Numbered from the stretch's first letter, positions 32,989 through 41,424 are shown. The stretch: DNA of 64,000 bases from WYZ-LMO2 sp038731605 (GCA_038731605.1 JAVYQP010000001.1:124001-188000), one strand, 5' to 3'. A program made the numbers and translations. The notes: generated by a model from the sequence alone, not told the origin.

Positions 32989-34044
32989 ATGACAGAAAAA
33001 GAAGTGGAGCTGAAGTATGTCATACTTCGCCCCTTGGGATACCCTCTGAAGGCGAGCTTTGTAGAGTATCCGAAGGTAGACAACCCAAGGGTTTTCAACG
33101 TATACGCAAGGGAGCAGTGGAGGGGCGAGCTCGTTTACAAGGGTAAGCTCATCTTCGACATGAAGATGTTCCCAGACTTCGCTTTCGAAGTCGTCGACGC
33201 AGTTCCGCCTTCAGGCTACATATCGGATTCGACGAAGATAATCGTTGAATCTGAGACGAGGATAATAGAGACCGAGATTGTGAAGAACGTGAAGCTCTCA
33301 GATGTTGTTGGACAAGAAGAAGCGAAGAGGAAGGCAAAGGTAATCTTGGAGTATCTCAAGAACCCGAAGAAGTTTGGAAAGTGGGCTCCAAAGAACGTTC
33401 TCTTCTACGGACCCCCTGGCACTGGGAAGACGATGACCGCAAAGGCAATCGCAAACGAAGCGAACGCACCGTTCATCTCGGTGAAGTCGACAAAGCTCAT
33501 AGGCGAGCACGTTGGCGATGGAGCGAGAAAAATCCATGAGTTATATGAGAAAGCAAGGGATTTGGCTCCGTGCGTCGTTTTCATCGACGAGTTCGATGCA
33601 ATAGCGTTGGACAGGAGCTATCAAGATTTACGTGGCGATGTGTCCGAGATTGTGAACGCCCTCTTGACCGAGCTCGATGGGATCCAGAGCAACGAAGGGG
33701 TTTGCACGATCGCTGCGACGAACAGGATTGAGTTTCTCGATCTGTCGATCAGGAGCAGGTTTGAGGAGGAGATAGAGTTCAGACTCCCGAGCTACGAGGA
33801 TAGGTTGGAGATACTGAGGAGAAACGTCGCAGATCTGCCTTTGAAAGTTAAGGCAAACCTTGAAACAATTGCGGAACTTTCAGAGGGGCTTAGTGGCAGA
33901 GACCTCGTTGAGAAAGTCATAAAGGCGTCGCTCCACAGGGTTATCGTGGAGGGAAAGGAACTGATCGAAACCGAAGATTTTCTAAGTTCGCTCGAAAGGC
34001 TCAAGGTCTCCTCAAAGCAACCGCCAAAGCACATGTTTGTCTAA
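32989..34044 (+). CDS. AAA ATPase of the AMA type (Archaeoglobus/methanogen)
   Basis: A 351-residue ATPase with an N-terminal beta-rich domain of about 95 residues and one AAA module: Walker A GPPGTGKT (141-148), Walker B VVFIDEFDA, sensor 1 IAATNR and an arginine-finger pair in IRSRFEEEIEF. This single-ring design, related to PAN and Cdc48 but with a distinct N domain, matches AMA, described from Archaeoglobus and methanogens, which forms hexamers and acts on proteins. Coiled coils typical of PAN are missing, so a proteasome cap is unlikely. Its end overlaps the convergent prenyltransferase by 4 bp. Confidence 0.86.
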   Translation: MTEKEVELKYVILRPLGYPLKASFVEYPKVDNPRVFNVYAREQWRGELVYKGKLIFDMKMFPDFAFEVVDAVPPSGYISDSTKIIVESETRIIETEIVKNVKLSDVVGQEEAKRKAKVILEYLKNPKKFGKWAPKNVLFYGPPGTGKTMTAKAIANEANAPFISVKSTKLIGEHVGDGARKIHELYEKARDLAPCVVFIDEFDAIALDRSYQDLRGDVSEIVNALLTELDGIQSNEGVCTIAATNRIEFLDLSIRSRFEEEIEFRLPSYEDRLEILRRNVADLPLKVKANLETIAELSEGLSGRDLVEKVIKASLHRVIVEGKELIETEDFLSSLERLKVSSKQPPKHMFV

Positions 34045-34874
34045 GCTAAAAACCTCGCAATCAGGATCGCAAGAAAAACGAACCCGAGCTTGATGCTCGC
34101 AAGCTTGTACATTTTTCTCGCCCTCGTTTTATCCGGGTTCGAGGCAAACTTGATCGTCTTGAAGAGGAAGTAGGCTGTGATCGGGATTGCGATTACGAGA
34201 TAGATCGGGTGCATCGGGAGCACAAAATACAGGAGGAGAAGGATGCAGAGCAAAATCGAATTTGCAATTGCTATCGCCACCGCAGTCTTCCTCGCTCCAA
34301 AGACCACGGGGAACATCGGGACGTTCGCTCTTCTGTAGTCCTCTTCGTAGAAGATCGCTATGAACCATATGTGCGATGGGATCCAGAGAAGAACGATCGA
34401 CGCTATCAAAAACCCTGGCAGTGTGAAGCCATTCACCGCAACCCAGCCTGCGAGCGCTGGCATCGCTCCGGCGAAACCGCCTACGATTATCGAGTATGGG
34501 CTGTTCCTCTTCAGCATTACGGTGTAGACTATTATGTCGAAAAAGAGCCCGAGAAAAAGGGCAAATGCAAACTCGAGGCTCGTGAAGAGCGCAAGGATGA
34601 AGCCGAGAATGAAAAGAGAGAAGCCATAGATTGCGCAGAAACCCGGGCTTAGCTCACCTGAGGGCAACGGTCTTTTTCGAGTTCGCATCATCAACGCATC
34701 GATGTCACGATCGAGCCACATGTTCAGCGCTGTTGTCCCAGAGATCGTGAGAAATACCGCAATCCCCGGGGTCACGTCTCTGCCACCTGCGATTATGTAA
34801 GCGATGGCAAAAGTGAGCATGAGCAAAAAGGTCTGTTTGGGCTTTATGAGTTCGAGCAAGGCTCTCGGATTCAC
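34041..34874 (-). CDS. ctaB: Protoheme IX farnesyltransferase-like (heme O synthase), UbiA superfamily
   Basis: A 277-residue membrane prenyltransferase with eight or nine hydrophobic segments. The first Asp-rich motif NMWLDRDIDALMMRTRKRPLPSG is the CtaB signature, and the second lies in FYEEDYRRANVPMFP. CtaB puts a farnesyl (or geranylgeranyl) chain on heme b. It starts with GTG 34874, TATA-like CTTTAAAAATG 25 bp upstream. No cytochrome oxidase or CtaA gene is in view, which leaves its product in an anaerobic lineage open. Confidence 0.85.
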   Translation of the reverse strand: MNPRALLELIKPKQTFLLMLTFAIAYIIAGGRDVTPGIAVFLTISGTTALNMWLDRDIDALMMRTRKRPLPSGELSPGFCAIYGFSLFILGFILALFTSLEFAFALFLGLFFDIIVYTVMLKRNSPYSIIVGGFAGAMPALAGWVAVNGFTLPGFLIASIVLLWIPSHIWFIAIFYEEDYRRANVPMFPVVFGARKTAVAIAIANSILLCILLLLYFVLPMHPIYLVIAIPITAYFLFKTIKFASNPDKTRARKMYKLASIKLGFVFLAILIARFLA

Positions 34875-34893
34875 AGCAAGAAAGGGTTCAGCG

Positions 34894-34904
34894 CTTTAAA
34901 AATG
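34894..34904 (-). promoter_or_regulatory. TATA box of heme O synthase-like gene
   Basis: The plus-strand sequence CTTTAAAAATG is centred 25 bp from GTG 34874 and supports that non-ATG start as a leaderless one. Confidence 0.45.
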
Positions 34905-34947
34905 TTTTTGGACGTTCTTAGATAATAGATCTGGATGGAATGAAAAG

Positions 34948-34957
34948 GTTTAAAAAT
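34948..34957 (+). promoter_or_regulatory. TATA box of F420-dependent oxidoreductase gene
   Basis: GTTTAAAAAT centred 24 bp before ATG 34976. Since the box lies inside the longer open frame that begins at 34940, the true start must be 34976. Confidence 0.55.
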
Positions 34958-34975
34958 TCGTTGAGAAGTTGGGTC

Positions 34976-36007
34976 ATGAGGTTCGGCAACTTGCTGTCTC
35001 CGCCGATCGCTTCTGTGGAGCGGGCGATAAAAATTGCGATTCAAAGCGAGGAGCTCGGGTTCCATTCTCTGGTGTTTCCCGACCACACGCTTATGGTCCC
35101 CCCTGGCTTAACGCCGAGTGCGCTTGTGCTGATGTCTGCGATCGCTGTGAAGACTCAGAGAATTGCGCTCGGAACTGGTGTCACGGACTTCGTTCGGTAT
35201 CATCCCTCAATCCTTGCACAGTTCTTCGCAACCCTCAGCCACATCGCTCCAAACCGTGTCTTCCTCGGCGTAGGTGCTGGGGAGGCGATGAACATAAAGC
35301 CATTCGGGCTCAGGTGGGAGAAGTTTGCAATGCTGAAGGAGGGGATAGAGATAGTGAAACGTCTATGGAGCGGGGAAACGTTTTCATACGAGGGTAAGGC
35401 TTTTAGGTTGGACAAGGCGTTTCTCCAAATAACTCCATCGCAACCGATCCCGATTTATCTTGGGGCAAATGGAAAAAAGACAAGAGAATTAGCGGGGATG
35501 CTTTGTGAGGGTTGGATGCCAATCGCTGAGACTCCTAAGACCTACAAGGAGAATCTGAAAGACGTGATTCGTGGTGCGGAGAGAGCTGGGAGAAAGATCG
35601 ACGAGATAGACACCGCACTACAGATCTACACCGCAGTCGACTTAGACAGCAAGAAGGCGATGGAGAGGGCTAAGCAATACGCTGGACTTGTGATATCGGC
35701 GATGGAAAAAGTGGAGCAGGCTGGTTACAGCATAGATCTGCCTAAGGATTTTCCAAAGAAGTTCTACTACGAAAATCTCCTCCTCACCGACGACTCTATA
35801 GCGAAGTTTGTTGAGTTCTCCTCGAGGGTGAGTGAAGAAATCTTGGCAGACTTTTTCCTCGTTGGCAACGTGGAAGAGGTGATTTCTAAGATCGAAGAGT
35901 TTGCGAAGGCGGGAGTTAAACATCTGATGCTCATAAACGTCGGACCGGATCCGAAGTTTGTGAACAAGGTTTATGCGGAAAAGATAATCCCAGCGTTTTC
36001 GTGCTAA
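34976..36007 (+). CDS. F420-dependent LLM-class oxidoreductase (Mer-like)
   Basis: A 343-residue TIM-barrel protein of the bacterial-luciferase-like superfamily, which uses F420 in archaea. LGFHSLVFPDHTLMVPPG, IALGTGVTDFVRYHPSILAQFFATL and RVFLGVGAGEAMN are the coenzyme-binding features, similar to methylene-H4MPT reductase (Mer). It could be a Mer paralogue or another F420H2-dependent dehydrogenase; identity with true Mer cannot be judged here. If it is Mer-like, it could act on the methyl-H4MPT made by the corrinoid cluster. Single gene with its own promoter. Confidence 0.82.
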   Translation: MRFGNLLSPPIASVERAIKIAIQSEELGFHSLVFPDHTLMVPPGLTPSALVLMSAIAVKTQRIALGTGVTDFVRYHPSILAQFFATLSHIAPNRVFLGVGAGEAMNIKPFGLRWEKFAMLKEGIEIVKRLWSGETFSYEGKAFRLDKAFLQITPSQPIPIYLGANGKKTRELAGMLCEGWMPIAETPKTYKENLKDVIRGAERAGRKIDEIDTALQIYTAVDLDSKKAMERAKQYAGLVISAMEKVEQAGYSIDLPKDFPKKFYYENLLLTDDSIAKFVEFSSRVSEEILADFFLVGNVEEVISKIEEFAKAGVKHLMLINVGPDPKFVNKVYAEKIIPAFSC

Positions 36008-36051
36008 AAAGTTTTTTATATTCAAAAAATCAAGCATCTGCGGGGATCCCT

Positions 36052-36636
36052 ATGGAGTCGGAGCTAAGGAAGCTTATCGAGGAAAAAGACAGAAAGATCG
36101 AGGAGCTTCAGGCGAGAATTCGAGAGCTTGAGAAGAAGTTGAAGTTTTACGAAATCAAGGAAGTTTATCAAGGCATAATTCCAGATGAGATCTTACAGAA
36201 ACTCGCAGAACTACCTCCTGAAGCGATGGTGATCGAGATAGGGAGGTATTTGAAGCAGGCGAGTTTTAGAGCGGAGAGGGTCGTAGAGACCAGAGAAAGC
36301 CCCCCAAAGGTTGAAGTGAAGGAGAAACCCATTGAGGAGATAAAGGTTGAGCCGAGCGTCAAAGTGAGGGAAGGAGTTGCGAAGGCGAGGGTTGGAGTTG
36401 ACTTAGCCTTTACTCAGCGCTACGACTTCCAGGGTAGTGACGTTGCGATGCTTGGAGAGGACATAATGAACAGCATAAAGGTTTCGGAGGGCGATTACGT
36501 GGTCGTGCAGAAAGACAGCGCAGTAAACCTCAGAGTTCTTCCGTATTCCAAGCCAGGATTCATAATAATCCCGAGTTGGGTTAGGGAAAAGATAGGCGCA
36601 AAGGTAAACGACTTTGTAGAAGTTGCGAAGAAATAG
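36052..36636 (+). CDS. Uncharacterised coiled-coil protein with C-terminal beta-barrel-like domain
   Basis: I do not recognise a named family. The 194-residue protein begins with a coiled coil (about 1-38, KLIEEKDRKIEELQARIRE), then a helical segment, a Pro/Glu/Lys-rich linker (80-115) and a C-terminal domain whose VSEGDYVVVQKDSAVNLRVLP and WVREKIGAKVNDFVEV strands look like a small double-psi or AbrB-like barrel. ATG 36052 has GGGGAT just before and a TATA-like stretch at 36012-36023. It stops one base before the convergent DUF2226-like gene, suggesting a shared region boundary. Confidence 0.6.
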   Translation: MESELRKLIEEKDRKIEELQARIRELEKKLKFYEIKEVYQGIIPDEILQKLAELPPEAMVIEIGRYLKQASFRAERVVETRESPPKVEVKEKPIEEIKVEPSVKVREGVAKARVGVDLAFTQRYDFQGSDVAMLGEDIMNSIKVSEGDYVVVQKDSAVNLRVLPYSKPGFIIIPSWVREKIGAKVNDFVEVAKK

Positions 36637-37482
36637 CTATCCGAGCCTCCTACCAATTTTTTGCTCTATCTCTGCGATAACCTCTTCCACCTTCTTCCTC
36701 GGGATAAAAACCACGAGGGCTTTTAGGGCTTTGCCGATCTCTTCGGCATTCTGGGATAGCTCTGACATGCTTTTACATGAGTTCACGATGTCTATCGCCT
36801 TTTTCGCAGGCTTGCCGAGTCTCGTCTCTAAGATCTTTATGATCTCGGACTTGACAGTCTCGAAGTCCTTCTCAACCCCTACCTCTACCTCTTCCGTCTC
36901 CTCCCCGAGCGCATTTGCGATTATTTGCTCAATCTCCTCGTCTCTTGGTTTCTTTATGCCATACTTGTCCAGTATCTTTTGCTTTTCAATCTCTACATAG
37001 AACTCGGAGTTTCCAATCGCATTTTCTATCAGCGATTCGATCTCGTTCTCCTGCGGTAGGGATATGTTGTATTTTTCGAGGATAGCCTCCTTCTCACTCT
37101 TTGCTTTTACGTCGGTTTTTGGTGGTGGTTCAGCGGGTCGGATTGGGAACGTCTCCTTAACTTCGAAGCTCCGATTCATCTCGAAGATCTTCTTAACTTC
37201 TCCCGGAGCAAGAGCGTAGACCTCAACAACGACGTTCTCTAAATCCCTGATCTCCGCTATTGCACTATCTCCGCTAAGGCTCCTCTTGCTCTTAACCTTC
37301 GTCACTTCCGCAGCGATAGCTTTTCCATTTTCGAATAAGATCTCCGCTATGCTCAGCTCGTCTTTCCTGAACGCTACCTTTACGAACCCAGTGAACTTCG
37401 AGTTCAGGAGGTTTTCCACAATGCTTGCGAACTTTCCCCTATCTATCCTCGTGGCTGAAATTTTGGGTAGGATCATCGTCAT
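36637..37482 (-). CDS. DUF2226-like archaeal protein
   Basis: A 281-residue protein resembling the archaeal DUF2226 group. The N-terminal 110 residues (KFASIVENLLNSKFTGFVKVAFRKDELSIAEILFENGKAIAAEV) look like a PilZ/PatA-type or Roadblock-associated beta domain used to report state; the middle has two similar short helical repeats (EAILEKYNISLPQENEIESLIENA and QKILDKYGIKKPRDEEIEQIIANA). Function unknown. It overlaps the Roadblock gene by 4 bp, so the two proteins probably act together. Confidence 0.6.
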   Translation of the reverse strand: MTMILPKISATRIDRGKFASIVENLLNSKFTGFVKVAFRKDELSIAEILFENGKAIAAEVTKVKSKRSLSGDSAIAEIRDLENVVVEVYALAPGEVKKIFEMNRSFEVKETFPIRPAEPPPKTDVKAKSEKEAILEKYNISLPQENEIESLIENAIGNSEFYVEIEKQKILDKYGIKKPRDEEIEQIIANALGEETEEVEVGVEKDFETVKSEIIKILETRLGKPAKKAIDIVNSCKSMSELSQNAEEIGKALKALVVFIPRKKVEEVIAEIEQKIGRRLG

Positions 37483-37829
37483 CCCATCATCGCCATCTTT
37501 TCTAACGCCTTCTTGACCTCTATCTTGAGGAGTCCGTAGTTTGCCTTTATATCTGCGACGACGCCTAATATGAAGTTCTCGGTTCTTGAAACGAGAACCC
37601 TAAATTTTTTCCCCTCCACCGCAATTATATCGACCTTGTCCGCTGAAAGCTTCTCTATTATCTCCGAAGCCCTGTTAAAGATCTCCACAACGAGTGCGGC
37701 GCTCATCTCTTCGTTTATCTCCATCGTGGACTCGGACTCTATTAGAGTCCCCTCTGGATCTGCGATATACACCCCCCTGACTCCGGAAACATTTAGCAAA
37801 TCTGCGATGATGTTTTCGAACATACCCAT
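37479..37829 (-). CDS. Roadblock/LC7 domain protein
   Basis: A 116-residue single-domain Roadblock/LC7 protein, the fold of MglB and dynein light chains, which regulate small Ras-like GTPases or other NTPases as dimers. The pattern LNVSGVRGVYIADPEGTLIESE, then a central helix and FRVLVSRTENFILGVVADIKANYGLLKIEVKKAL is typical. It starts an operon with a DUF2226-like protein; no GTPase is next to it. TATA GTATATAACTTT at 37855-37866 precedes it, with GAGGG before ATG. Confidence 0.85.
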   Translation of the reverse strand: MGMFENIIADLLNVSGVRGVYIADPEGTLIESESTMEINEEMSAALVVEIFNRASEIIEKLSADKVDIIAVEGKKFRVLVSRTENFILGVVADIKANYGLLKIEVKKALEKMAMMG

Positions 37830-37883
37830 CCCTCATTATAATGGTGGTTAAAGGAGTATATAACTTTATCTCATGTTAGGTTT

Positions 37884-38528
37884 TTATAAAAACTTTGATG
37901 CAAAAGTCTCGGGAGTTCTCTTGCAGTCCTCAACAAACCTGCAAAATCTGCAGTATTCGCTCTCGTTTCTCTCTGGCAAAAATCCCTTTTCGATCATCCT
38001 GAGCCTCTCGATCAGCTTTAGGCTCTTTCTTTTTATGCCAAAGTCTGTCTCGACAACCCTTATCTCGCCCGAGTAAGCGTAGTAGATTATGCTCTTCTCG
38101 AACTTTGCAACCACCGCAACGACTCCAGCCTTTACTGCGTCTTGAAACCAAACACCGCTCTTCGGGGCGTTGAGGGCAACAAAAAGCGGAAAAGTTTCGT
38201 TGCGAAACTCTACGATTTCATCGACGGTCATAGAAACTCCGAGTTTTTCTGAGTTGTAAACGACGTCCCAATCTATGGGCTCGAACTCATCGAGCTCTTT
38301 TGCGAGCTTAAAGTTTGCCAAAGCTCGATTAAAAGTCTCCTCGCAGAAAACTTCGTTCAGAGCTTTTGCCTTTTCTTTAGCCCAGTCAATCCCGAGACCC
38401 ATTCTTAGGCAATGGTAGATTTCCTTGACCGCATGCTTCTCTGTGAAGCTATCCTCGCCAAACTTCAGCCTGTAGTAGGCGAGCCTTGGACAAGTTAGAT
38501 AGCTCGTGATGTGACTGAGCTTGATCAC
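37884..38528 (-). CDS. Cas4-like PD-(D/E)XK nuclease family protein, solitary
   Basis: A 214-residue protein of the Cas4/RecB-like group. The opening motif SHITSYLTCPRLAYYRL provides the first Fe-S cysteine and YCRFCRFVEDC near the end provides three more, as in Cas4. Between them a possible metal Asp sits in MTVDEIVEF, but the expected ExK motif reads as VALNAPKSG, so catalysis may be lost or changed. No CRISPR array or other cas gene is in the window. GTG 38528 has a TATA-like ACTTTAATAG 24 bp upstream; GTG 38537 is in frame but lies closer than expected. Confidence 0.8.
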   Translation of the reverse strand: MIKLSHITSYLTCPRLAYYRLKFGEDSFTEKHAVKEIYHCLRMGLGIDWAKEKAKALNEVFCEETFNRALANFKLAKELDEFEPIDWDVVYNSEKLGVSMTVDEIVEFRNETFPLFVALNAPKSGVWFQDAVKAGVVAVVAKFEKSIIYYAYSGEIRVVETDFGIKRKSLKLIERLRMIEKGFLPERNESEYCRFCRFVEDCKRTPETFASKFL

Positions 38529-38547
38529 GCCCCCCACTTCGCTCGGA

Positions 38548-38557
38548 ACTTTAATAG
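38548..38557 (-). promoter_or_regulatory. TATA-like box of Cas4-like gene
   Basis: ACTTTAATAG (plus strand), centred 24 bp from GTG 38528. The divergent box for the zinc-finger gene is at 38577-38585. Confidence 0.4.
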
Positions 38558-38576
38558 TTTTTGCTGTTTGGAAAAA

Positions 38577-38585
38577 TTTTTAACG
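38577..38585 (+). promoter_or_regulatory. TATA-like box of zinc-finger/oxidoreductase operon
   Basis: TTTTTAACG centred 25 bp before ATG 38605, indicating a leaderless mRNA for the three-gene unit that ends with the 2-oxoacid oxidoreductase beta subunit. Confidence 0.45.
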
Positions 38586-38604
38586 GTTTTGCAAAACGAT
38601 TTTC

Positions 38605-38874
38605 ATGAAGAGGTGCTGGTTGTGCAAGAGCTGGATACCGCATTACCAACACGAGTTCGTTGGTTTGTGCGTCGAAATAGATGAGCTCGTTTTTGAGGAT
38701 GAGTGTTGCAACTTCTTTGAGCTTAGGAGACTCGAGGGCGATTTTATCTGGTGCTCATCCTGCAAACGTGAAATAAGCGCCGAGGAGGTGGAGCACCACA
38801 GATCTATGGGACACAAGTTGTTCTCAGCGGTTTTCATGGACAAAGACTACAGGGAAGAGATCTATGAAGGTTGA
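38605..38874 (+). CDS. Small zinc-binding protein upstream of 2-oxoacid oxidoreductase
   Basis: An 89-residue protein of unknown function rich in paired cysteines: CWLC (4-7), a CC pair near 34-35, and a C-terminal WCSSCKREISAEEVEHHRSMGH that has the spacing of a C2H2-type zinc finger. It overlaps the oxidoreductase alpha gene by 11 bp and shares its promoter, so it may aid assembly or regulate the enzyme, though nothing in the sequence proves this. Confidence 0.65.
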   Translation: MKRCWLCKSWIPHYQHEFVGLCVEIDELVFEDECCNFFELRRLEGDFIWCSSCKREISAEEVEHHRSMGHKLFSAVFMDKDYREEIYEG

Positions 38875-40612
38875 CCTGAGCTTGGCGATTGGCGGTGCTC
38901 AGGGCAGTGGAGTTGAGACCGCCGGCAGAGTTGCGATTTTGGCTTTCGCAATGAAGGGGCTTGAAGTTTTTGGAAGCAGAGAGTATCACAGCAACATCGT
39001 TGGGGCGCACAGTTACTATCACATAAGGGTTGGTAAGAACGCTCTGCGTTTACCCTTCGACGCAGTCGTTGCGATGGATGCGGAAAGTGTTTTCACACTC
39101 GCAACAAATCTCAGAAGAGACGGGTTGCTAATCTGCAACTCTGAAACGCTTGAAACGACGCTCAACGAGATTCCATCGATGAGCAGGTGGCTGAAGAAGA
39201 GGATCGCAGAGAGGTTTGGAGCAGGGGTTAAAGCTGGAGAAATCTTGAGCCATCTCAAAGTCTTTGCGTTCGAGCTGAAGGATGCGCTTAGAAGGCTGAA
39301 CATTTCAAAATCAAAGGTCTCCATTTCGAGAATTGTGAACATAATCGGCGTATCTGCGATGCTATATTTGCTCGGAGTAGACGAGGAGACGATAAAGCGA
39401 GCGGTAGAAACTCGTGTCTCTGGAGACTTGAACCTGAGGGCAGTTGAGCTTGCAGTAGAAGAAGCTAAGGACTTTCGTGAGCTCGAGCTCTTGGAAGGAA
39501 ATCGTGGAGGCTACTTGATGAGCGGAAACGAAGTTGTTGCGACTGCGAAGATCTTTGCTGGTCTGGAATTCCTGAGCTACTATCCCATAACGCCCGCTAC
39601 CGATGAAGCCCTTTTCATCGAGGAGAACGGTGATGCGGTTGCAATTCAAGCAGAGGACGAGATCTCTGCGATTGGAATGGCATTGGGGGCTTCGATCTCT
39701 GGGCTGAGGGCTTGCGTTACCACAAGCGGCCCGGGGTTCAGCCTTATGAACGAGATGATAAGCTTTGCAGTCCAAGCGGAGATACCGATTGTGATAACGC
39801 TTTGGATGCGTGTGTCGCCGAGCACGGGAATGGCGACGAGGACTTCGCAACAAGATCTCTTCCATGCGATCTTTTCAGGGCACGGAGACACGGGGAAGAT
39901 AGTCATCGCATCTGGAGACCATAGGGAAGCGTTTGAAGACGTGTTCAGAGCTTTTGAATTTGCAGAGAAGTTCCAGATACCTGTGATCCACTTGCTCGAC
40001 AAGTTCCTCGCATCCTCAATTGCGATGTTCGAGAAAAACACTTTTTTGCGAGAAAAACCGGGGAAGACTTTTTCTGACAGCGAGCTGAGGTATTTGATAA
40101 CAGAGGATGGCATCAGCCCCTTTGTTCCCTTGGGATCTCGAACGATGATAATCAGCGGTCTTGAGCACGACGAATACGGTTTCGCAACAGAAGATCCGGT
40201 TATGAGAGAGAAGATGATGCTTAAAAGAGAAAGGAAGCTTAAAACTATTGCAAAAAGTCTCAGCGACGAATCATTTGTTGTTTACGGCGACGAAGACGCG
40301 GAGATAACCGTTGTTTCTTTCGGTTCGACGAAGAACGCAATCTTGAATGCGATCGAGACGATGAAAGACGTAAAGTTCGTTCAGCTTCGAATCCTGAGTC
40401 CCTTCCCGGATATCTCGAAGGTCGTGAGTGATAAGGTTTTATGCATCGAATCGAACTTAGGTCAGCTATCCTTCTTGCTAAGGACGTGTTGCAAAGTCGA
40501 TGCTGTTGCAAAGAAGCTCAACGGGCGACCGATTTACGAGAACGAAGTGGAGAAGGCAATTAAGGCCGTTAAAAACGGGGAAAAAGAGGTGATATTGAGT
40601 GAGGGAATCTGA
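38864..40612 (+). CDS. 2-oxoacid:ferredoxin oxidoreductase, fused gamma-alpha subunit
   Basis: A 582-residue fusion. Residues 1-195 are the gamma domain (AIGGAQGSGVETAGRVAILAFAMKGLEVFGSREY), 210-580 the alpha domain with YYPITPATDEALFIEENG, the YPITP motif that shapes the coenzyme A/oxoacid site, and RTSQQDLFHAIFSGHGDTG. Domain order gamma-alpha with a separate beta gene is the two-subunit type, oxidising 2-oxoacids such as 2-oxoglutarate, pyruvate or branched-chain oxoacids with CoA and ferredoxin. The particular substrate is not decided. Overlaps the zinc-protein gene (11 bp) and the beta gene (14 bp). Confidence 0.93.
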   Translation: MKVDLSLAIGGAQGSGVETAGRVAILAFAMKGLEVFGSREYHSNIVGAHSYYHIRVGKNALRLPFDAVVAMDAESVFTLATNLRRDGLLICNSETLETTLNEIPSMSRWLKKRIAERFGAGVKAGEILSHLKVFAFELKDALRRLNISKSKVSISRIVNIIGVSAMLYLLGVDEETIKRAVETRVSGDLNLRAVELAVEEAKDFRELELLEGNRGGYLMSGNEVVATAKIFAGLEFLSYYPITPATDEALFIEENGDAVAIQAEDEISAIGMALGASISGLRACVTTSGPGFSLMNEMISFAVQAEIPIVITLWMRVSPSTGMATRTSQQDLFHAIFSGHGDTGKIVIASGDHREAFEDVFRAFEFAEKFQIPVIHLLDKFLASSIAMFEKNTFLREKPGKTFSDSELRYLITEDGISPFVPLGSRTMIISGLEHDEYGFATEDPVMREKMMLKRERKLKTIAKSLSDESFVVYGDEDAEITVVSFGSTKNAILNAIETMKDVKFVQLRILSPFPDISKVVSDKVLCIESNLGQLSFLLRTCCKVDAVAKKLNGRPIYENEVEKAIKAVKNGEKEVILSEGI

Positions 40613-41405
40613 CTACGGGACTCAGGCATGGATACAGTGGTGTCCCGGTTGCGGGAACTATGGAATCCTAAGTGCGTTGAAAAAAGCTGTTGCGGAGCTC
40701 GAAATAGATCCCAAGAAGCTCGTCATAGTCGGTGGAATTGGCTGTGCGTCGAGGATCGTTTACTACATTCGAGGAAGTAACGTGCATACGGTTCATGGAA
40801 GAGCTATCCCCGTTGCAACCGGAATCAAACTCGCTAATCCCGAGCTCACTGTGATTGTCTGCGCGGGAGATGGCGATGTTCTCGGCATCGGTGCTGGACA
40901 CTTTGTAGCGTTGGGAAGAAGGAATGCGGATGTCAAGGTCTTCATACACGACAACTCAGTCTACGGGCTTACGAAGGGTCAAGCTGGACCAACGTTGGCT
41001 AAAGGCGTTAAGCTCAGGGCAATGGTAAGAGCGAACGTTCAGGATCGCATCGATCCGATCCTTTTAGCTCTCGTTTCTGGTTACAGCTTTATCGCAAGGG
41101 CTTACGCTTACCATCTAAAGGAGCTCCAGGAGATCATGAAGGATGCGATTCTCCACAAGGGAAGCGCTGTTGTCGACATCCTACAGCCTTGTGTCACCTA
41201 CAACGATCTCATGACCAAAGATTGGTTCGAGCAGAGAATTTACTACGTCGAAAATCCATTGAGCGAGAAGGATTTGATCGAGAAATCGGGTGAGAAAGAC
41301 AGGATAGCGCTCGGAGTTCTTTACAAGTCGCAAAAGGAAACCCTTGAAACGCTTACGAAGCGCAAGCAAAGGGAGAATTTTCTCAGCAAATTCGAGGTCA
41401 GGTGA
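40599..41405 (+). CDS. 2-oxoacid:ferredoxin oxidoreductase, beta subunit
   Basis: A 268-residue thiamine-pyrophosphate subunit. WCPGCGNYGILSALKKAV provides two cysteines of the [4Fe-4S] cluster, a third is in GGIGCASR, and CAGDGDVLGIGAGHFVALGRRN is the TPP/Mg2+ motif (GDGD...N). QPCVTYND near residue 200 holds the remaining conserved Cys. No delta (ferredoxin-like) subunit is present, as expected for this type. GTG start at 40599 overlaps the alpha gene. Confidence 0.94.
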   Translation: MRESDYGTQAWIQWCPGCGNYGILSALKKAVAELEIDPKKLVIVGGIGCASRIVYYIRGSNVHTVHGRAIPVATGIKLANPELTVIVCAGDGDVLGIGAGHFVALGRRNADVKVFIHDNSVYGLTKGQAGPTLAKGVKLRAMVRANVQDRIDPILLALVSGYSFIARAYAYHLKELQEIMKDAILHKGSAVVDILQPCVTYNDLMTKDWFEQRIYYVENPLSEKDLIEKSGEKDRIALGVLYKSQKETLETLTKRKQRENFLSKFEVR

Positions 41406-41414
41406 TGCAGAAAG

Positions 41415-41424
41415 GTTATATACC
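41415..41424 (+). promoter_or_regulatory. TATA box of rpl40e
   Basis: GTTATATACC is centred 25 bp before ATG 41444. This excludes the longer open frame from 41402 and shows that L40e is transcribed on its own as a leaderless message. Confidence 0.6.

Noticed and set aside
37884..38528. Cas4-like gene as evidence of a CRISPR locus
   Set aside because: No regularly spaced repeats and no other cas genes occur in the window.
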